Made by a program: the position numbers and the translations under genes. Of a DNA stretch of 64,000 nt, positions 36,011 through 47,503 are shown piece by piece. Position 1 is the first letter of the stretch. Each line of letters starts with the position of its first letter. This DNA is from Gossypium raimondii (lineage: Eukaryota; Streptophyta; Magnoliopsida; Malvales; Malvaceae). The stretch covers positions 1,612,001 to 1,676,000 of the forward strand of contig NC_068570.1 of assembly GCF_025698545.1 (NCBI RefSeq), written 5' to 3'. The notes below the pieces were generated by a model. The model was not told the origin of the DNA, searched no databases, and saw only the letters and a list, made by a program, of their open reading frames with translations.

Positions 36011-37125
36011 AAACTTATACCCTAAATCAACATCGAATTGTTAATTTTAATGTGATTCATGAAAACTATATTATTTTTCAATTTAATACATAAAATTTAC
36101 ACAATTAAATAGTTGAAATTTTATTTCGACAAATAATTTGTACGAACCTCTTTGTGACATGACTTATTTAATCAAATAAAATATCATATCATCATATCAT
36201 TATTAGTTTCATTGCCCAATTAACATGAAGAAAAAAATAGAATGGGATCACAGATGTAAAGTTCCAAGACTTAATTACCTTTTTATGACACGACCAATGG
36301 TTATTTAAATTATACTTGTAATAGATTAAAAATGGAAAATTTTCATTTCTTGGCTCCTTCAAAATTTATTAATTTAAATTTAAGCTATTTTAACATAAAA
36401 TTTTAACTTTATTTTCTCGAATTTTTAAAATTTTTTATCTCGTCTTTCATATTGAATTCAAACTGGATTTATGCTAAAAAGGAAATATATATTTTGGTGC
36501 ATGAACTTAGCTTTAAGGTTCAAATTGGTATCTAATATTTTTTTGGTTCAATTAAGTACTTAAACTTGCCTTTAGGGTTCAATTTGGTACTTAAAATTTA
36601 TTTTGGTCCAATTAGATACTTGAACTTGGCTTCTTAGTTTAAATTGGTTCCTAAACTTGGTTTTGTAGTCCAAATTTATACTTAGGGGAATCAATTTGAA
36701 TCATAAATCTAAATTTAGGTATCTAATTGGGCCTAAAATAAGTTAGATACAAAATTGAATCTTGAGACCAAATTTAATTATTTAATTAGACAAAAAAACT
36801 CTTAATTACTAATTACAACCTTAAAGCCAAATTGATGCGACAAAATGTATATGTACAGACAAATCTGAATTAAACAAATGAAATTAAAAAATATTAAAAA
36901 TGTAAAGCTATTGACAATCATTGCATCAATTTGAAAGTTGTGCATTCAGCGCGTTAATTGAGGCAGGCAAATAGGGGCATGGGGCAGTGATATGCTCAGC
37001 GTTGCAGTGGCTATCAAATAGAGTCGGCAAATAATATCAAATAACATGTGATTTCTGTCCCCAAATGTACTTCCCTCCACAACAAAATGAATTCACCTTA
37101 GAAAATCTTAAAGTTTCATCCATTT
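36011..37125. other. Intergenic, degenerate repeat and RALF upstream region
   Basis: About 36485-36835 is the degenerate 'caaattggtacttaaa' repeat also found at 3.7-4.2 and 43.4 kb. It contains several units in one orientation followed by units in the other. The last ~250 bp before 37144 should hold the RALF promoter and leader; no clear TATA box stands out. Confidence 0.5.
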
Positions 37126-37143
37126 TTGGCCAAAAGCTCATCA

Positions 37144-37488
37144 ATGGCATCCTTGTTTCTCAAACTACTGCTTCTTATCACCACAATGCTGCTCGGTACT
37201 GTCAACTCTCAGCTCGATCGAACCACCTACCAGCTCATGACTGAGGACGAGCTCGAATGGCCTTGGATGATGTCGGGTACCGAAGAAGGTAGCAATGGCA
37301 TTGATAGGAGATCACTTTATAGGAAACACATTCGATATTACATTTCGTATGGTGCACTCTCGGCTAATAGGATTCCATGCCCGCCTCGTTCGGGAAGGTC
37401 TTATTACACACCCGATTGTTTCAAAGCTAGAAAGGCTGTTAATCCTTATACCAGAGGCTGCTCTAGGATCACTCGTTGCAGGAGGTAA
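37144..37488 (+). CDS. RALF34: RALF peptide precursor, RALF34-like
   Basis: Single exon, 114 residues. The first ATG is at 37144; the frame is open upstream only through a non-ATG codon. Residues 1-22 are a hydrophobic secretion signal, followed by an acidic propeptide. The dibasic S1P-type cleavage site RRSL is at 55-58, then the receptor-contact motif YISY at 66-69, GALSANRIPCPPRSGRSYY, and four cysteines at 79, 92, 106 and 112 that should form two disulphides. The mature peptide (about residues 59-114) is secreted and is expected to act through a CrRLK1L receptor kinase. In Arabidopsis RALF34 works with THESEUS1 in lateral root initiation. The YISYGALSANR and PPRSGRSYYT signature separates RALF34 from the RALF1 and RALF4 groups; orthology is inferred by motif. 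Confidence 0.93.
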   Translation: MASLFLKLLLLITTMLLGTVNSQLDRTTYQLMTEDELEWPWMMSGTEEGSNGIDRRSLYRKHIRYYISYGALSANRIPCPPRSGRSYYTPDCFKARKAVNPYTRGCSRITRCRR

Positions 37489-37673
37489 AAAAGAAAACAT
37501 TGTTTCATGTTCCATTTGATTTTTGTATGGCTCTTTTGTCTCCCTCTTTTCACCCATTGTTACAATATGTTTTTTTTATACAAGTGAAAGGTTTACAAAT
37601 CCAACGATGAAATTCTAAATTTTATATCAATTAATTTGAAAGCCACACAAATTTACATGCTTGATTAGCATTG

Positions 37674-37769
37674 TTACAATATGCTGAACTTTGCTTTGAG
37701 ATCTTCTATATGATTTTTTGCCAAGTAACCATGATCTTTCTCCGACTCTAGCTGTTTGATTTCTCTTGC
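37674..37769 (-). pseudogene. Orphan terminal-exon-like frame
   Basis: The minus strand reads IAREIKQLESEKDHGYLAKN then HIEDLKAKFSIL and a stop at 37674-37676. It has codon-like composition and a charged, helical, coiled-coil-like look unlike the surrounding AT-rich DNA. Upstream (toward 37800) only intron-like sequence follows. It could be a lone last exon or a gene fragment. I cannot name the gene. Confidence 0.25.
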
Positions 37770-39275
37770 AATGATTAAGCAATGAAATAAGATCAGAATG
37801 CAAGAAATAATGTGTCCTTAGATTTAACTTGGTGATGCTTGGGAAAAAAAAAGATATGTAGAAATCAAAATCATAATCAACATTTTTAGTATATCCATAA
37901 ATGATAAAATTATTATATCGTGTACTTAAAATATTAGTCAAGGAATGGAACACATTCGGTGGTTAGTTTGGACAGCACTTACAGTGAAAAGATTAGTCAT
38001 TATTCTCGACGATAAATAGCTTGATTTTGACCCCAAAAAATATAAATTAGATTTGGATTCTAAAATTTAAAGCTCAAACTCAGATTGACCCGTTTTTAAG
38101 TTTATGAGATGTTAATCTTTTTCATTTCGTATTATAGTAAAATCAAATATATAACATTACAAATTAAATATTAAAAAGTAAGTTAAGCCATTATCTTTAG
38201 AAATTTAATTAAAAATATATTTTATATAATGGTAGTAAAAGATATATATGATTTTAATATTTTATTTTAAAATAAACAAAAATAATATAAGTGTGTTTAA
38301 ACGAGTTTAGATTAATCGTTTATAAATATTGATAATTTTAGTAAATTTTAAATCAATATTTGGACTGGGCCAAACTTAGGCAATTATATATGTTATTAAT
38401 TGATGAATGACCTAATCTATGAACAACTTTACTCGATTCATTGGAGAATCAATTAAAGGCTACAATCTTTCAAATTTTTATAAATTGATTTTTCTAGTTT
38501 CTTCTTTGAGATGAAATTATTATAGAAGGAAAAGAAATTAATATATTAAGTTCAAACTTTAATTATGAACAATTAATCATAATTAAAGTGACAAAAGCTA
38601 AATTAATCCTAACAGAATCGGAGACAACGCATACACATAAAATAAGAGAGAGATCCACGTATTACAATTATAAATGGTAGCACTTAAACCTAAACCCTTA
38701 ATATTCAAGTTCTCAACCATTGCCTACTATAACTAGAATTATATTAATACATAAGTACATCAACAATTCCAAAATTAACTTATTCCATTTGCATTTGGGT
38801 CTTTCCATTATGTTAACATTTGAGATTTAGTCCTTATATTTTAATTAGAATAATTTGACTTTTAATATTATTAAGTAATTCAAATTGTTAATGAAAAGTA
38901 CCCACTTTATTAATTCAATTCAATTTTAAGTCTAATAGCTTTAAAAGAAACATTTAAAACTTTTATTTGCTTCATCAATGATAGATAGCTCAAGCTAACA
39001 AAAATAAGTTAACTGTCACTAAGAGATATCAAGTTTACAACCATTTAAAGTATAAGGAAAGCAATGTATTTTTTTGTGCTAAAAAATATTTTATGTGGAT
39101 TATTATTTTATGTAAAAATAGGATAAATTTAGGTAATGCGTATAAGAGATAATTTTTAAAAAATTAAGATAAAATTGACGCAATATGTAAATGTTGAGAG
39201 TTAAACTTGTTATTATGCCAATTTTAAAAATGTCATGTTATCTTCCTGTTAGCTATTTAGCGACTAGTGACCAAA
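37770..39275. other. AT-rich intergenic, no gene
   Basis: No feature recognised apart from eroded AT-rich repeat texture. Confidence 0.6.
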
Positions 39276-39890
39276 AAAGAAAAAGTCAAATAGTTAGGTG
39301 ATCGTTTTATAACTTTTCATAGTTGGCTAACCAAAAAAGAAACTTACTCAGTTCGGTGTCAACCAATGAAGTTTACCCAATATATAAATAGTAACATAAA
39401 ATATATTTTATTATTATTTTAAATAGTAAAACAAGTTTTTTGGCAGGTCAGGTTGCTAAAATCGATGTTATATGGATTTCTCTATTCACACTACTTGTAC
39501 CAGACGAAAGTTGTTTTTGCCATTCTTTTCTACATTTCAGTTTTCTTTCATGAAGTAGCTTTGGATGTCAAGAATTTGCAAATCAAAATTCAAACAACTT
39601 TTCTCTCCAATCTCCGACATTGACCATCAGTTTTACTTGGATCTAAGGCATGTTCTTCTACTCGTTGATGGGTACTGATTTGCATACCAATTATCGAATT
39701 GTAGCTTGGAGCTCACTGTCGGAATTAAAAAAAAAACTTAATAGCTCAATGACTTAAATAAAATTTTTTGAATAAGTTAGTGACTTAAATGAAAACTTTC
39801 AAAAAGTTTAGTGACCAAATTATAACTTTTTTAATTAAGTGACCAAAATAATTACTTACCTATAGTTTAGTAACTAAGGTGTAATTTGCC
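39276..39890. mobile_element. Family A element, copy 3
   Basis: Same interior as copies at 17.3 and 35.6 kb (GACATTGACCATCAGTTTTA, GGATCTAAGGCATGTTCTTC, ACTCGTTGATGGGTACTGAT, GCTTGGAGCTCACTG). The right end TAACTAAGGTGTAATTTGCC is the inverse of the family tip GGGTAAATTGCAC. This copy is the best preserved at the right end. Confidence 0.65.
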
Positions 39891-40012
39891 CTAAAAATAT
39901 TCCCATGTAACTAAATTAATAATTAATAACTAAGGTGAATAATTAATGATATTAACGATTTGAATTAATTAATAATGATTTGAAGTATAGTAACTAAATT
40001 CTAAATTTTGTC

Positions 40013-40160
40013 GATTGAGTTTTAGCTCAATTAGCATGAGCATTGTTGCCAATACAAAAAAATATGGGTTTGAGTGCGTTGAAGCACATTATCCTCCTAT
40101 TTATCGGTTGGGAAAGGGCTATAGATAGTTCTAGATATTATCTTAAAAATAATATTCGTA
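40013..40160 (+). mobile_element. tRNA-derived SINE-like copy 3
   Basis: A-box-like TAGCTCAATTAGCATGAG, B-box-like GGGTTTGAGTGCG, then GAAGCACATTATCCTCCTAT and GGGCTATAGATAGTTCTAGA. The A-to-B spacing of about 40 bp fits a tRNA-derived pol III promoter. Confidence 0.55.
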
Positions 40161-41137
40161 ATTCACATATATTTGTATCGAATAATAAACAACAATTGGA
40201 CAAAAGGCTAAAACAAAACAAATGGAGTTAGAAATTGTTTCTATAACAGTTGTCTATGCCACTTTTTCCCTCATATAAATATAAACAAATTCCTACCAAA
40301 AGTTGGTTAAGAAGACATATTCTCCATGATTGATTCTAATAATGTATTTTGAGATCGTTTTAGTGATTGATTATGGATCATTATTATTTCTCCTTTTTTT
40401 AAAAACCGAGTCATGTTCTTTTGAATAAGCAAACCATGTGCAGAAAAGAATAGGGCATCCACATGGCTCCATAAATTTCATAAATAATTACACCAACTCA
40501 AAATTCCATTTAATTAATTCAAACTTAAATTTAAATTCCATATAGTTAAATTTTAACATAAAAATAAATATCACAATCTTATAATTTAAACTTAAAACAT
40601 CCCAAATTTGAAATTATCTAAATTTAAAAGCGATAAAAATACAATGATCTGACCTAAAAATCAGGAAGTGTTTATGTAAATTCTTTTAAAAATATCTTTA
40701 AACTTCATTTTATTGATGTTATGGGCACTTTAACGAGAATAATTAACTAGTTAATAATTTGAACTAAGCTTATAATATAAAAATAAAAGTAAGTTAACAA
40801 AATTAAAAAATAAAATAAAAGATCAATCTATATATAATTAAAGAATCTCAAATTTTTATATAGTAGAGGACTCAAACGATAATTTAACCTAATAATAAAA
40901 GTAAAAGCCTTTGTTGATTCCTTCAAGCACAATCTTACTCAAGCAAAACTCATACTTCACTCAAAACATTTAAAACTCTCTTATTATTACAAACTTTTGT
41001 AACGTCACAATCACATAAAACAATGAATATATATATATATATATATTCCTACTTTTACATTAGTAAAAATTATATCAAATCTTCAGCTGATATCAGTTTC
41101 GTGTTGATATAAATTTTGAATATAAATTCGAACCGTA
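40161..41137. other. AT-rich intergenic, no gene
   Basis: Only an (AT)n microsatellite at about 41027-41046 stands out. The 3' untranslated region of the LEA2 gene should begin just below 41138. Confidence 0.6.
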
Positions 41138-43223
41138 TTAGTCGTAAGTGCAAGATTTCTTGAGGGAAATGGGGAGATTAAGTTTCTTGGGATCGAAAGT
41201 TAAATCACATTGGATTTTCTTGTAGAATTTTGGCTTAACCAATTTGCCCAACACGTAAGCTCTGGATCGGACAATGAAATTGAGTTTAAGTGAAATTGGA
41301 GCCGATGTTGTCCCTGTCGAACTGCTTAAACTTGCTCCACTTCCGTACAATGGAACCTTGTTACCCGTCACCGTTATGGATACTGACCTTTGGCTCTTCC
41401 TTGATTGATAAAATTTCTTCATCTGAAATAAATTCGAATTGGGTTAATTGCATAAAACATCCCAAACCATTATTTAGATTCTAAATTAGTTTATAGAAAT
41501 GTTTTGATTAAGTGTTAAAAGTACTAGTATTGTATTAATCCGTACTTAATTGTTAGATACCAACGTTGATAATTGCAACGGCAATGTGTTATATAAATAG
41601 TGTCAATTAAATCGATAATGAATTTCTGACTCTTAGGAAAAGCTTTTGTGAAGTATTGTCTGATTGGAGTTAACAGATCCTTCAACATGTTCAATATTGT
41701 CTTTGATGGGATATTTGTCTTCTGACTTTGCAAGTGCCAGAATAGGCAACTGGTTCACAAAGCGGGAATGCTTCATTAGATGCTTGAATAAGCAAACCAT
41801 GTGCGCCTAGGCATTTGGTAGAGTTGGAAGACAAAATCCATTCAGGAGACAATACCGAACTTGTAAAAGGGTCCACCGACTACAAACAAACAACACTTCA
41901 TAGACTTTCTAAAAGAGTCGAAAATCCCTTAACAAAAAATTATGAAGACTATTGCACTTTACAGATTTCTTCCACGTGTTTTAAATATATTCTACATCAT
42001 ATTTGATACGACATTTAACAACGAAGCTAATGATTAAGCTGATCGACGAACCTATTTCAAGGTTTTTAGAATCGGACTGGTGGTTGAACTGATTAGACCA
42101 TCAGTTCCCAATTCGATTAGTTCATCCAGCTTGATTAAATATATTAGAAAAAAATTATAAAAAATTAAAAATAGAAAAAATGAATTCAATCGATTCAACC
42201 AAATTTTTTATCTCAATATAACTGATTCCAAGCAGTTCGCGAGTCAACAAGTCTAACCCCTCTCTCCAAACCAGTACCTCGGTCTATTCTCAGTCTGGTT
42301 TAAACAACTTTGCCTATATGGGACTAAGTTAAAATCTCTGCTATATTTAAAGGACTCATGATAAAATTATCCCCTTTTGGTAAAACAGAAATGTAGTTCT
42401 TTTCCGGTAAAGTGGACTTACAGTTCCCGAAGCAATGTTGATTTGAGAATACGACAGATCTAAAGGAGATGAAGTGACATGAACGCCAAAGAATGTTCCT
42501 GTGTTACGATAAATCATTTTCACGGTGGAATTCATAGTGATCATATCAGTTGAAACCCCAGTGAAATCTGAACCAGCTTGGATCTTGAATTGCTCAAATT
42601 TTATACTCTAAAAAGAAAACAAAAGACCAAATTAAAAACAAAATCAAACAATAAACCCATTTCGTTATTCGAGCTAAAAGAATTGAATCATCAAAGTGAT
42701 TGAAAATATTTACCTTCATTGTGATTTTGGGTTTCTGGGGTCTGCTAGCTCCCCATAAAATCAAAGAAAACATAGAGAAAAGAACAAAGAATCCAACAAC
42801 AAAAGCTAATAAATAGCATCTTCGAGGGAGACTTTTCTCACGTTCTTCACTTTCAAGTAACCCTTCTTCTTCGATCACATCACAATCTTTCCATTGTTTA
42901 TGATGTGATGATGATGATCCTTTCCCCTGACCTGATTTAGATGACCCGTCGTTAGGTGAAACTTTGCGGGAACCGGGTTTGAGAGACCCGGAAAACCGGC
43001 TTGACGAGGATTCGCGTGAATGACGGCCAACGGAGGAATGGGAATGCGGCGGTGAACCAGTCGGACTGAGAATTGGGGTGGAATGGAAGGAGGTCGTGGT
43101 TGTTTTCTCTCCGTCGTGGGAATCACGTGAAGGACTTTGTACGTAGTAAACGGGACGCCGTGGGGACCTCGTCGGTGACGATGGGGCAAGGCTTGTCACC
43201 TCTGAGTCGGGCTTAGCGTGCAT
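41138..43223 (-). CDS. LEA2 / NHL-like membrane-anchored protein
   Basis: Three exons with GT-AG introns, all phase 0: 43223-42714 (170 codons), 42607-42422 (62 codons) and 41422-41138 (94 codons plus stop), giving 326 residues. Residues 1-135 are a Ser/Pro/Arg-rich cytosolic tail (SPTRSPRRPVYYVQSPSRDS) ending in an acidic stretch. One transmembrane segment lies at about 136-158 (CYLLAFVVGFFVLFSMFSLI). Residues about 170-325 form the LEA_2-type beta domain (IKFEQFKIQAGSDFTGVSTD, MNSTVKMIYRNTGTFFGVHV). Such proteins ('late embryogenesis abundant hydroxyproline-rich glycoprotein family') are type II membrane proteins, some related to NDR1/HIN1. The specific function is unknown. The 999-bp second intron (42421-41423) carries a MITE. 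The start ATG is the only one upstream of the conserved YVQSPSRDSH motif. Confidence 0.9.
42058..42313. mobile_element. MITE family D, copy 1, in LEA2 intron 2
   Basis: Left tip CAAGGTTTTTAGAATCGGAC; the right end, AGTCTGGTTTAAACAACTTTG, is its approximate inverse. It matches 43691-43959. It lies wholly inside the intron, 108 bp from exon 2. Confidence 0.6.
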
Positions 43224-43690
43224 TTTTCTTTACGTCGGCGATTTTTACTACTCAACGGTAGCCAACACTTTATGGAAATGTTTGTCAAGTGAATAAATTG
43301 AAGTATAAGTGGAATGCAATTTTAATTCTGCTTTATAAAAGTGAAAAGAAGGTAGATTTAAGGTTTTAATGTTTAATTTAATATTTGAGGTTGGTTTCTC
43401 TATTTAAATTGGTAATTAGATTTTTTCTCTAATTAAAAACTTAAATTTAGTTTTGATGTTCAATTTGGTATACGAGGTTTTTCTTATGATATTTTTACTA
43501 TAATATTATTAAATATTCATTAGGTAATGTGATATCTTTTGGTCTAGGTATCAAATTGAACATTGAATTTAAACTTAAGTATCAATTTAGGAAAAATTAA
43601 GTACCAAATTAAATATTAAAACAAATTTAAATATGAAATATATATTAATCCAAAATAAAATAATACAAAAAGATAAAGGGGAAAACGCAG
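43224..43690. other. LEA2 upstream region with degenerate repeat
   Basis: The first ~120 bp should include the LEA2 leader. About 43350-43640 is the 'caaattggtactta' type repeat in both orientations. Confidence 0.5.
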
Positions 43691-43959
43691 CAAGGTTGTT
43701 TGAATTGGACTAAACCAATTGAATCGAGAACTTATTGGGGTACCAATCTAAAGAAGGGCATTGAATTGATTGATACGGGAGTCGATATAGATCAGTTGTA
43801 CTGGACAAAAAAACGGTTGAATTGGGCAATTGGACCGAATTTTAATATTTTAATGTATTTTATTTTTATAAATTTTTAATAATTATTTAATTAAACCGAA
43901 TAGACTAACAAACTGATAACCTAACCAGTTTGATCACCTGTCCAATTCTAAAAACCTTG
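43691..43959. mobile_element. MITE family D, copy 2
   Basis: Inverted tips CAAGGTTGTTTGAATTGGAC and GTCCAATTCTAAAAACCTTG, 269 bp apart. It is the better-preserved sibling of the copy inside the LEA2 intron. Confidence 0.7.
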
Positions 43960-44448
43960 ATACTGCACCATCAAACTATATTATTATGTATGGAGAGTAA
44001 TCCCCATTGGTATAAAATTAAAAAAAATTGAAGTAGTTTTTAGTTTTACATTCTTTCGTATTTCTTTTACGGTTAACATTTTAATCCCTGCACATTAAAT
44101 AATAGCATTGGAAAAATGACATTTTAATACCTACACGTTAACTTTAACGTGGCTTTAAATTAACATGACTTTAAATAAAATATTAAATTCAATTAAACAG
44201 ATTATTAAATTTAAAAATAAAATGAAATAGTGTAGTTTAATGATGATTGATATCAACCAAATTACAAAAAATTTAAATATAAAAAATAGAATCTAAAAAA
44301 TTGAAAATAAAAGCAAAATCAATTTCATCACTCTTTAAAATTGTTGTTTAATTTTTTAATTTAATTTAATATTTGATTTAATACAACGTTAATTATAGTT
44401 ACGGTGTTATTCCATTAAACTAAAATTACAGCTTTCCAAATATGTTAG
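43960..44448. other. AT-rich intergenic, no gene
   Basis: Sequence near 44347-44400 (TTTAATTTAATATTTGATTT and following) is repeated near 45338-45375, so a short direct repeat brackets the LINE/BAHD unit. Confidence 0.5.
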
Positions 44449-45045
44449 CTTTTTTTTTTTTGAAAATAAGTACATAAAACTAAATTAAACTAACTCCAAG
44501 GAGGGTCTTCATATAGTCTTAGGCCCGTTCTTCTTTTGCGCACCAACTTGACAAGACTATTCGCAAATAAATTATCTTTTTGAGGGATATGTTAAATCCT
44601 TTAATGATTTATCATTTATAATATCAGATGGATTCTTCTAATTAAGGTAGAATTAAAATCATCAGATGAACCTTCTTGAATTATATTAACAACTTCGAGA
44701 CAATCAAATTGAATTAAAACTCTATCGAAGTTACGATCTGTAATAAGCTTCCTAAGTATCTGCCGAAACCAATTATCCACTCCCATTACTAAACCTCCAA
44801 CCGCAGCGAAACCTTCCTTGAATCTGATCGATCCATCTGTGTTCAACCGAACTTAATTCCTAGCAAGATGAGAAATACCACTGAATGAAGGCTTTTTATG
44901 AGAAGGAAGCTTTGATGTTGAGGTATACTGCCTTGCCCAATTAAGAGAAGCTTTGAGTGTATCATTCGACTTGAAAGGTGAACATGTTGCGAGTTTTCCA
45001 AATGCGCAAGGAAATGATTCCAAATAAGCACGAACAATCTGTCAC
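44449..45045 (-). pseudogene. LINE 3' end: RNase H domain remnant with poly-A tail
   Basis: Reading on the minus strand: LFGIISLRIWKTRNMFTFQ (the segment before RNase H in plant LINEs), then MNTDGSIRFKEGFAAVGGLV (RNase H motif with the NTDG aspartate), and FDCLEVVNIIQEGS. Then come an eroded tail (NGPKTI, EDPPLE-like) and a 13-base A tract (T run on the plus strand at about 44449-44462) at its 3' end. Stops, and an internal deletion within RNase H, show it is dead. No reverse transcriptase is present, so it is a strongly 5'-truncated copy. Confidence 0.75.
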
Positions 45046-45335
45046 ATCGGATTCAAAGGCGTTCATTGAAAATGGTGTAAGGCAAATTTCCAGGTCTATA
45101 CTTCTTCCACCTTCACGTCCTGGATACGATGAAACATTCCCATCAAACTTATGAGCAGATCCACTTCGAACTGTCAATGCTTTCCCTAACCCAAACTCAT
45201 TTCCGTATGTATTGAACCTTCGAGAGCCTGTCATCACTACAGTTTGTGGGTCAAAAAGATGAGAAATCTAGTGAACAAAAGGTGAACGAAGCCAATCATT
45301 GACGAAGCCATGCACTGATTTAATATTTGTTCCTT
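45046..45335 (-). pseudogene. BAHD acyltransferase pseudogene, C-terminal fragment
   Basis: The minus strand reads SVHGFVNDWLRSPFVH, a stop, ISHLFDPQTVVMTGSRRFNT, YGNEFGLGKALTVRSG, KFDGNVSSYPGREGG and RSIDLEICL, up to AFESD. This is collinear with residues 353-443 of the intact BAHD gene at 52.5 kb (SVRGFVNDWLRSPFVY, YGNEFGLGKALTVRSG). The C-terminal 11 residues are replaced by LINE sequence at about 45045. It shares orientation with the intact gene 7.2 kb away, suggesting an old local duplication broken up by insertions. Confidence 0.85.
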
Positions 45336-45541
45336 AACCTTTTAATTTAATATTTGATTTAATGTCACATTAGTTAAAATCATATTTTTTCATTTATAAC
45401 AAATTTAAAGTGCAGGGATTAAAATATTAACTTTTCAAATATATAACGATTAAAATATTCCTTTTAATATAAGAGGAATTAAAATGAACTTTATGATATA
45501 GTATAAGGACTTGCTGAAAATTTTAACCCTAAAAAGTAAAA
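45336..45541. other. Intergenic, no gene
   Basis: AT-rich. Contains the second copy of the short repeat noted at 44.35 kb. Confidence 0.5.
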
Positions 45542-46525
45542 TGTAACACCCCAAAAATTCAAGTATTTATTTTTGCATGTTTGTAACACAACTCTGTATT
45601 TGTTTTAGTGGTTATATATTTTGAGAGTGTTCGAAAAGTCTTGAGTTCAAGCCTGGGCTTGTGCAAAAACTTTTTGTTTTTAAGGAAGGAAACCCTTGCC
45701 TATAGTTAGTAGGCTTTTAAAATTATTGTTGGTAAAATAAGTAAGAATTGGCCTGCTAGTTTGTTGGTTAAGTGAAGTGTCAAAGTACTAGAGGTCTTGA
45801 GTTTGAATACTTGTGCAAACAAGGGGTGTTATTTTGCTGCTGGTGTCGTGTGTGAGTTTGTGTTGGACTAAAATTCTGCACTGATAGTGGAGAGGTTGAT
45901 GTAGATAATTAAGGAGATTTGGATAGGGGAGTGTTGGAGTGATTTTAGGAGCAAATATGGGATTGTGGAGTTATCCCGAATTGACTGAAGATTTCAACTA
46001 TCTCTCCTCCCAATTTCGATCATTTTTGGCATTGTTCTTTTCTTCTTGCTTTTCAAAATTTTGTTACCGCCCTCTCCTTCCTTGCCCTCTGCCATTTTTT
46101 TTGATTCTTTGCTTCCTCATTTTCTAACGTTTTTTTTCATCTTTGCTACCTTTTCTTCTTTTACTTGTGCTGCCGAATTGTTCCCTTGATTTTTCTCAGC
46201 TTTGTGTATCTTTTTCGTTCGTTCAATCAAGGGAGTTGCGTTCTTTCTTCGTTGATTACATGTTGGTAGGTAAGGGGTAAGTTATGTGTGAGTTGGGGTA
46301 GCCGTTGCTTGGTGCAAACCGTTTATTTTTATTTTTTATTATTTTCATTTTCTATTCTTTCCATTAGTGATTACATGTTGTTGGCAGCAGTAAATTGGGA
46401 GGAATGAGACTTTTCTCATACTACTTCGAGAGCAAACCGAGTTTGAAGCGTTAGGGTAAGTTCCGATTGCTCCTTAATTGAGTAAGTTGTTGGGTTGGTT
46501 TTAATTCGACCATTTAAGTGATTAA

Positions 46526-46674
46526 GGGTGGGTTTGGATGGGCGATTGGGTGCGGTACAGTGCGTTTAGCTTACTTTTGTCTCACGTTACAGTATCGCTA
46601 CAGTATCTAATCTCATCGCCACCGCTGTTTTTACACTAACCGCAGGTAAACGCACCGCCCATCCAAACTCACCC
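46526..46674. mobile_element. Tourist-like (PIF/Harbinger) MITE
   Basis: 149 bp with TIRs GGGTGGGTTTGGATGGGCG and CGCCCATCCAAACTCACCC, flanked by TAA at 46523-46525 and 46675-46677. The 3-bp TAA duplication and small size fit PIF/Harbinger MITEs. Confidence 0.85.
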
Positions 46675-47194
46675 TAATTGATTAATTGAGTGTATGTTGA
46701 TCAATTATAGGTTCGGATTGCTCGGAAGTGCTTTTAAGTGACAAACGAATCAGATGTGTAAACACTACCCAAAGCATAAACCGGTAAAAGCTGAAAATAT
46801 GACAAATGACGCTACACGAGCTTGCGCTCACTCGTGTGGTAAACCGAACGCATAGAATGTGGGCATTAGACTGTTGCGGCCACTATGAGCGATTTCGTGG
46901 TCTTAGACCGTTTTGGGCCACGATGGGCCGAAATAGGCTGTGTGGGCTCAACGAGTTTGCGGACCCCACACGGGTAAACCACATGAGCGTGTGGAGAAAA
47001 TTGGGCCAAATTGTGTAATTTTATGATCGAGACCATTTTGGGCTAGTGGGCCACACGGACGTGTGGGCCCACATGGGCCACATATGGGCCTTGGGCCCAA
47101 CTTCACTATTTGACTGTTAAGGTTGCACGGGTCGCCCGAGATGACTGTGGACCTACTAATAGGTCGGTAAGTAGATCTAGACCCCAAACTATTA

Positions 47195-47503
47195 TAAAAT
47201 AACTGTTATGCCCTCATGTGGTAAAATAACTATTATGCCCCTATGTTATAAAATAACGGTTATGCCCCTATGTTATAAAATTACAGTTATGCCCCTATGT
47301 TATAAAATAACTATTATGCCCTTATGTTATAAAATGACTGTTATGCCCTCACGTGGTAAAATGACTATTATGCCCCTATGTTATAAAATGACGGTTATGC
47401 CCCTATGTTATAAAATGACTGTTATGCCCCTATGTTATAAAATGACTGTTATGCCCTTATGTTATAAAATAACTGTTATGCCCTCATGTGGTAAAATGAC
47501 TGT
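47195..47503. repeat. 27-bp minisatellite, about 11 copies
   Basis: Unit TTATGCCCCTATGTTATAAA plus ATGACTG, varying as CCCTCATGTGGT or CCCTTATGTTAT and AATAAC or AATGAC. The 27-bp length equals nine codons, which keeps a spurious frame open (MPLCYKMTV repeated). It is part of the gypsy-like LTR, not a gene. Confidence 0.9.

Noticed and set aside
40013..40090. Possible tRNA gene
   Set aside because: A- and B-box-like blocks are present, but no cloverleaf or acceptor stem forms; a repeated SINE-like unit explains it.
41691..41876. 61-codon minus-strand frame in LEA2 intron 2 (SPEWILSSNSTKCLGAHGLL...)
   Set aside because: Looks more protein-like than its surroundings, but lies in an intron, is short, and I recognise no family; possibly a captured fragment.
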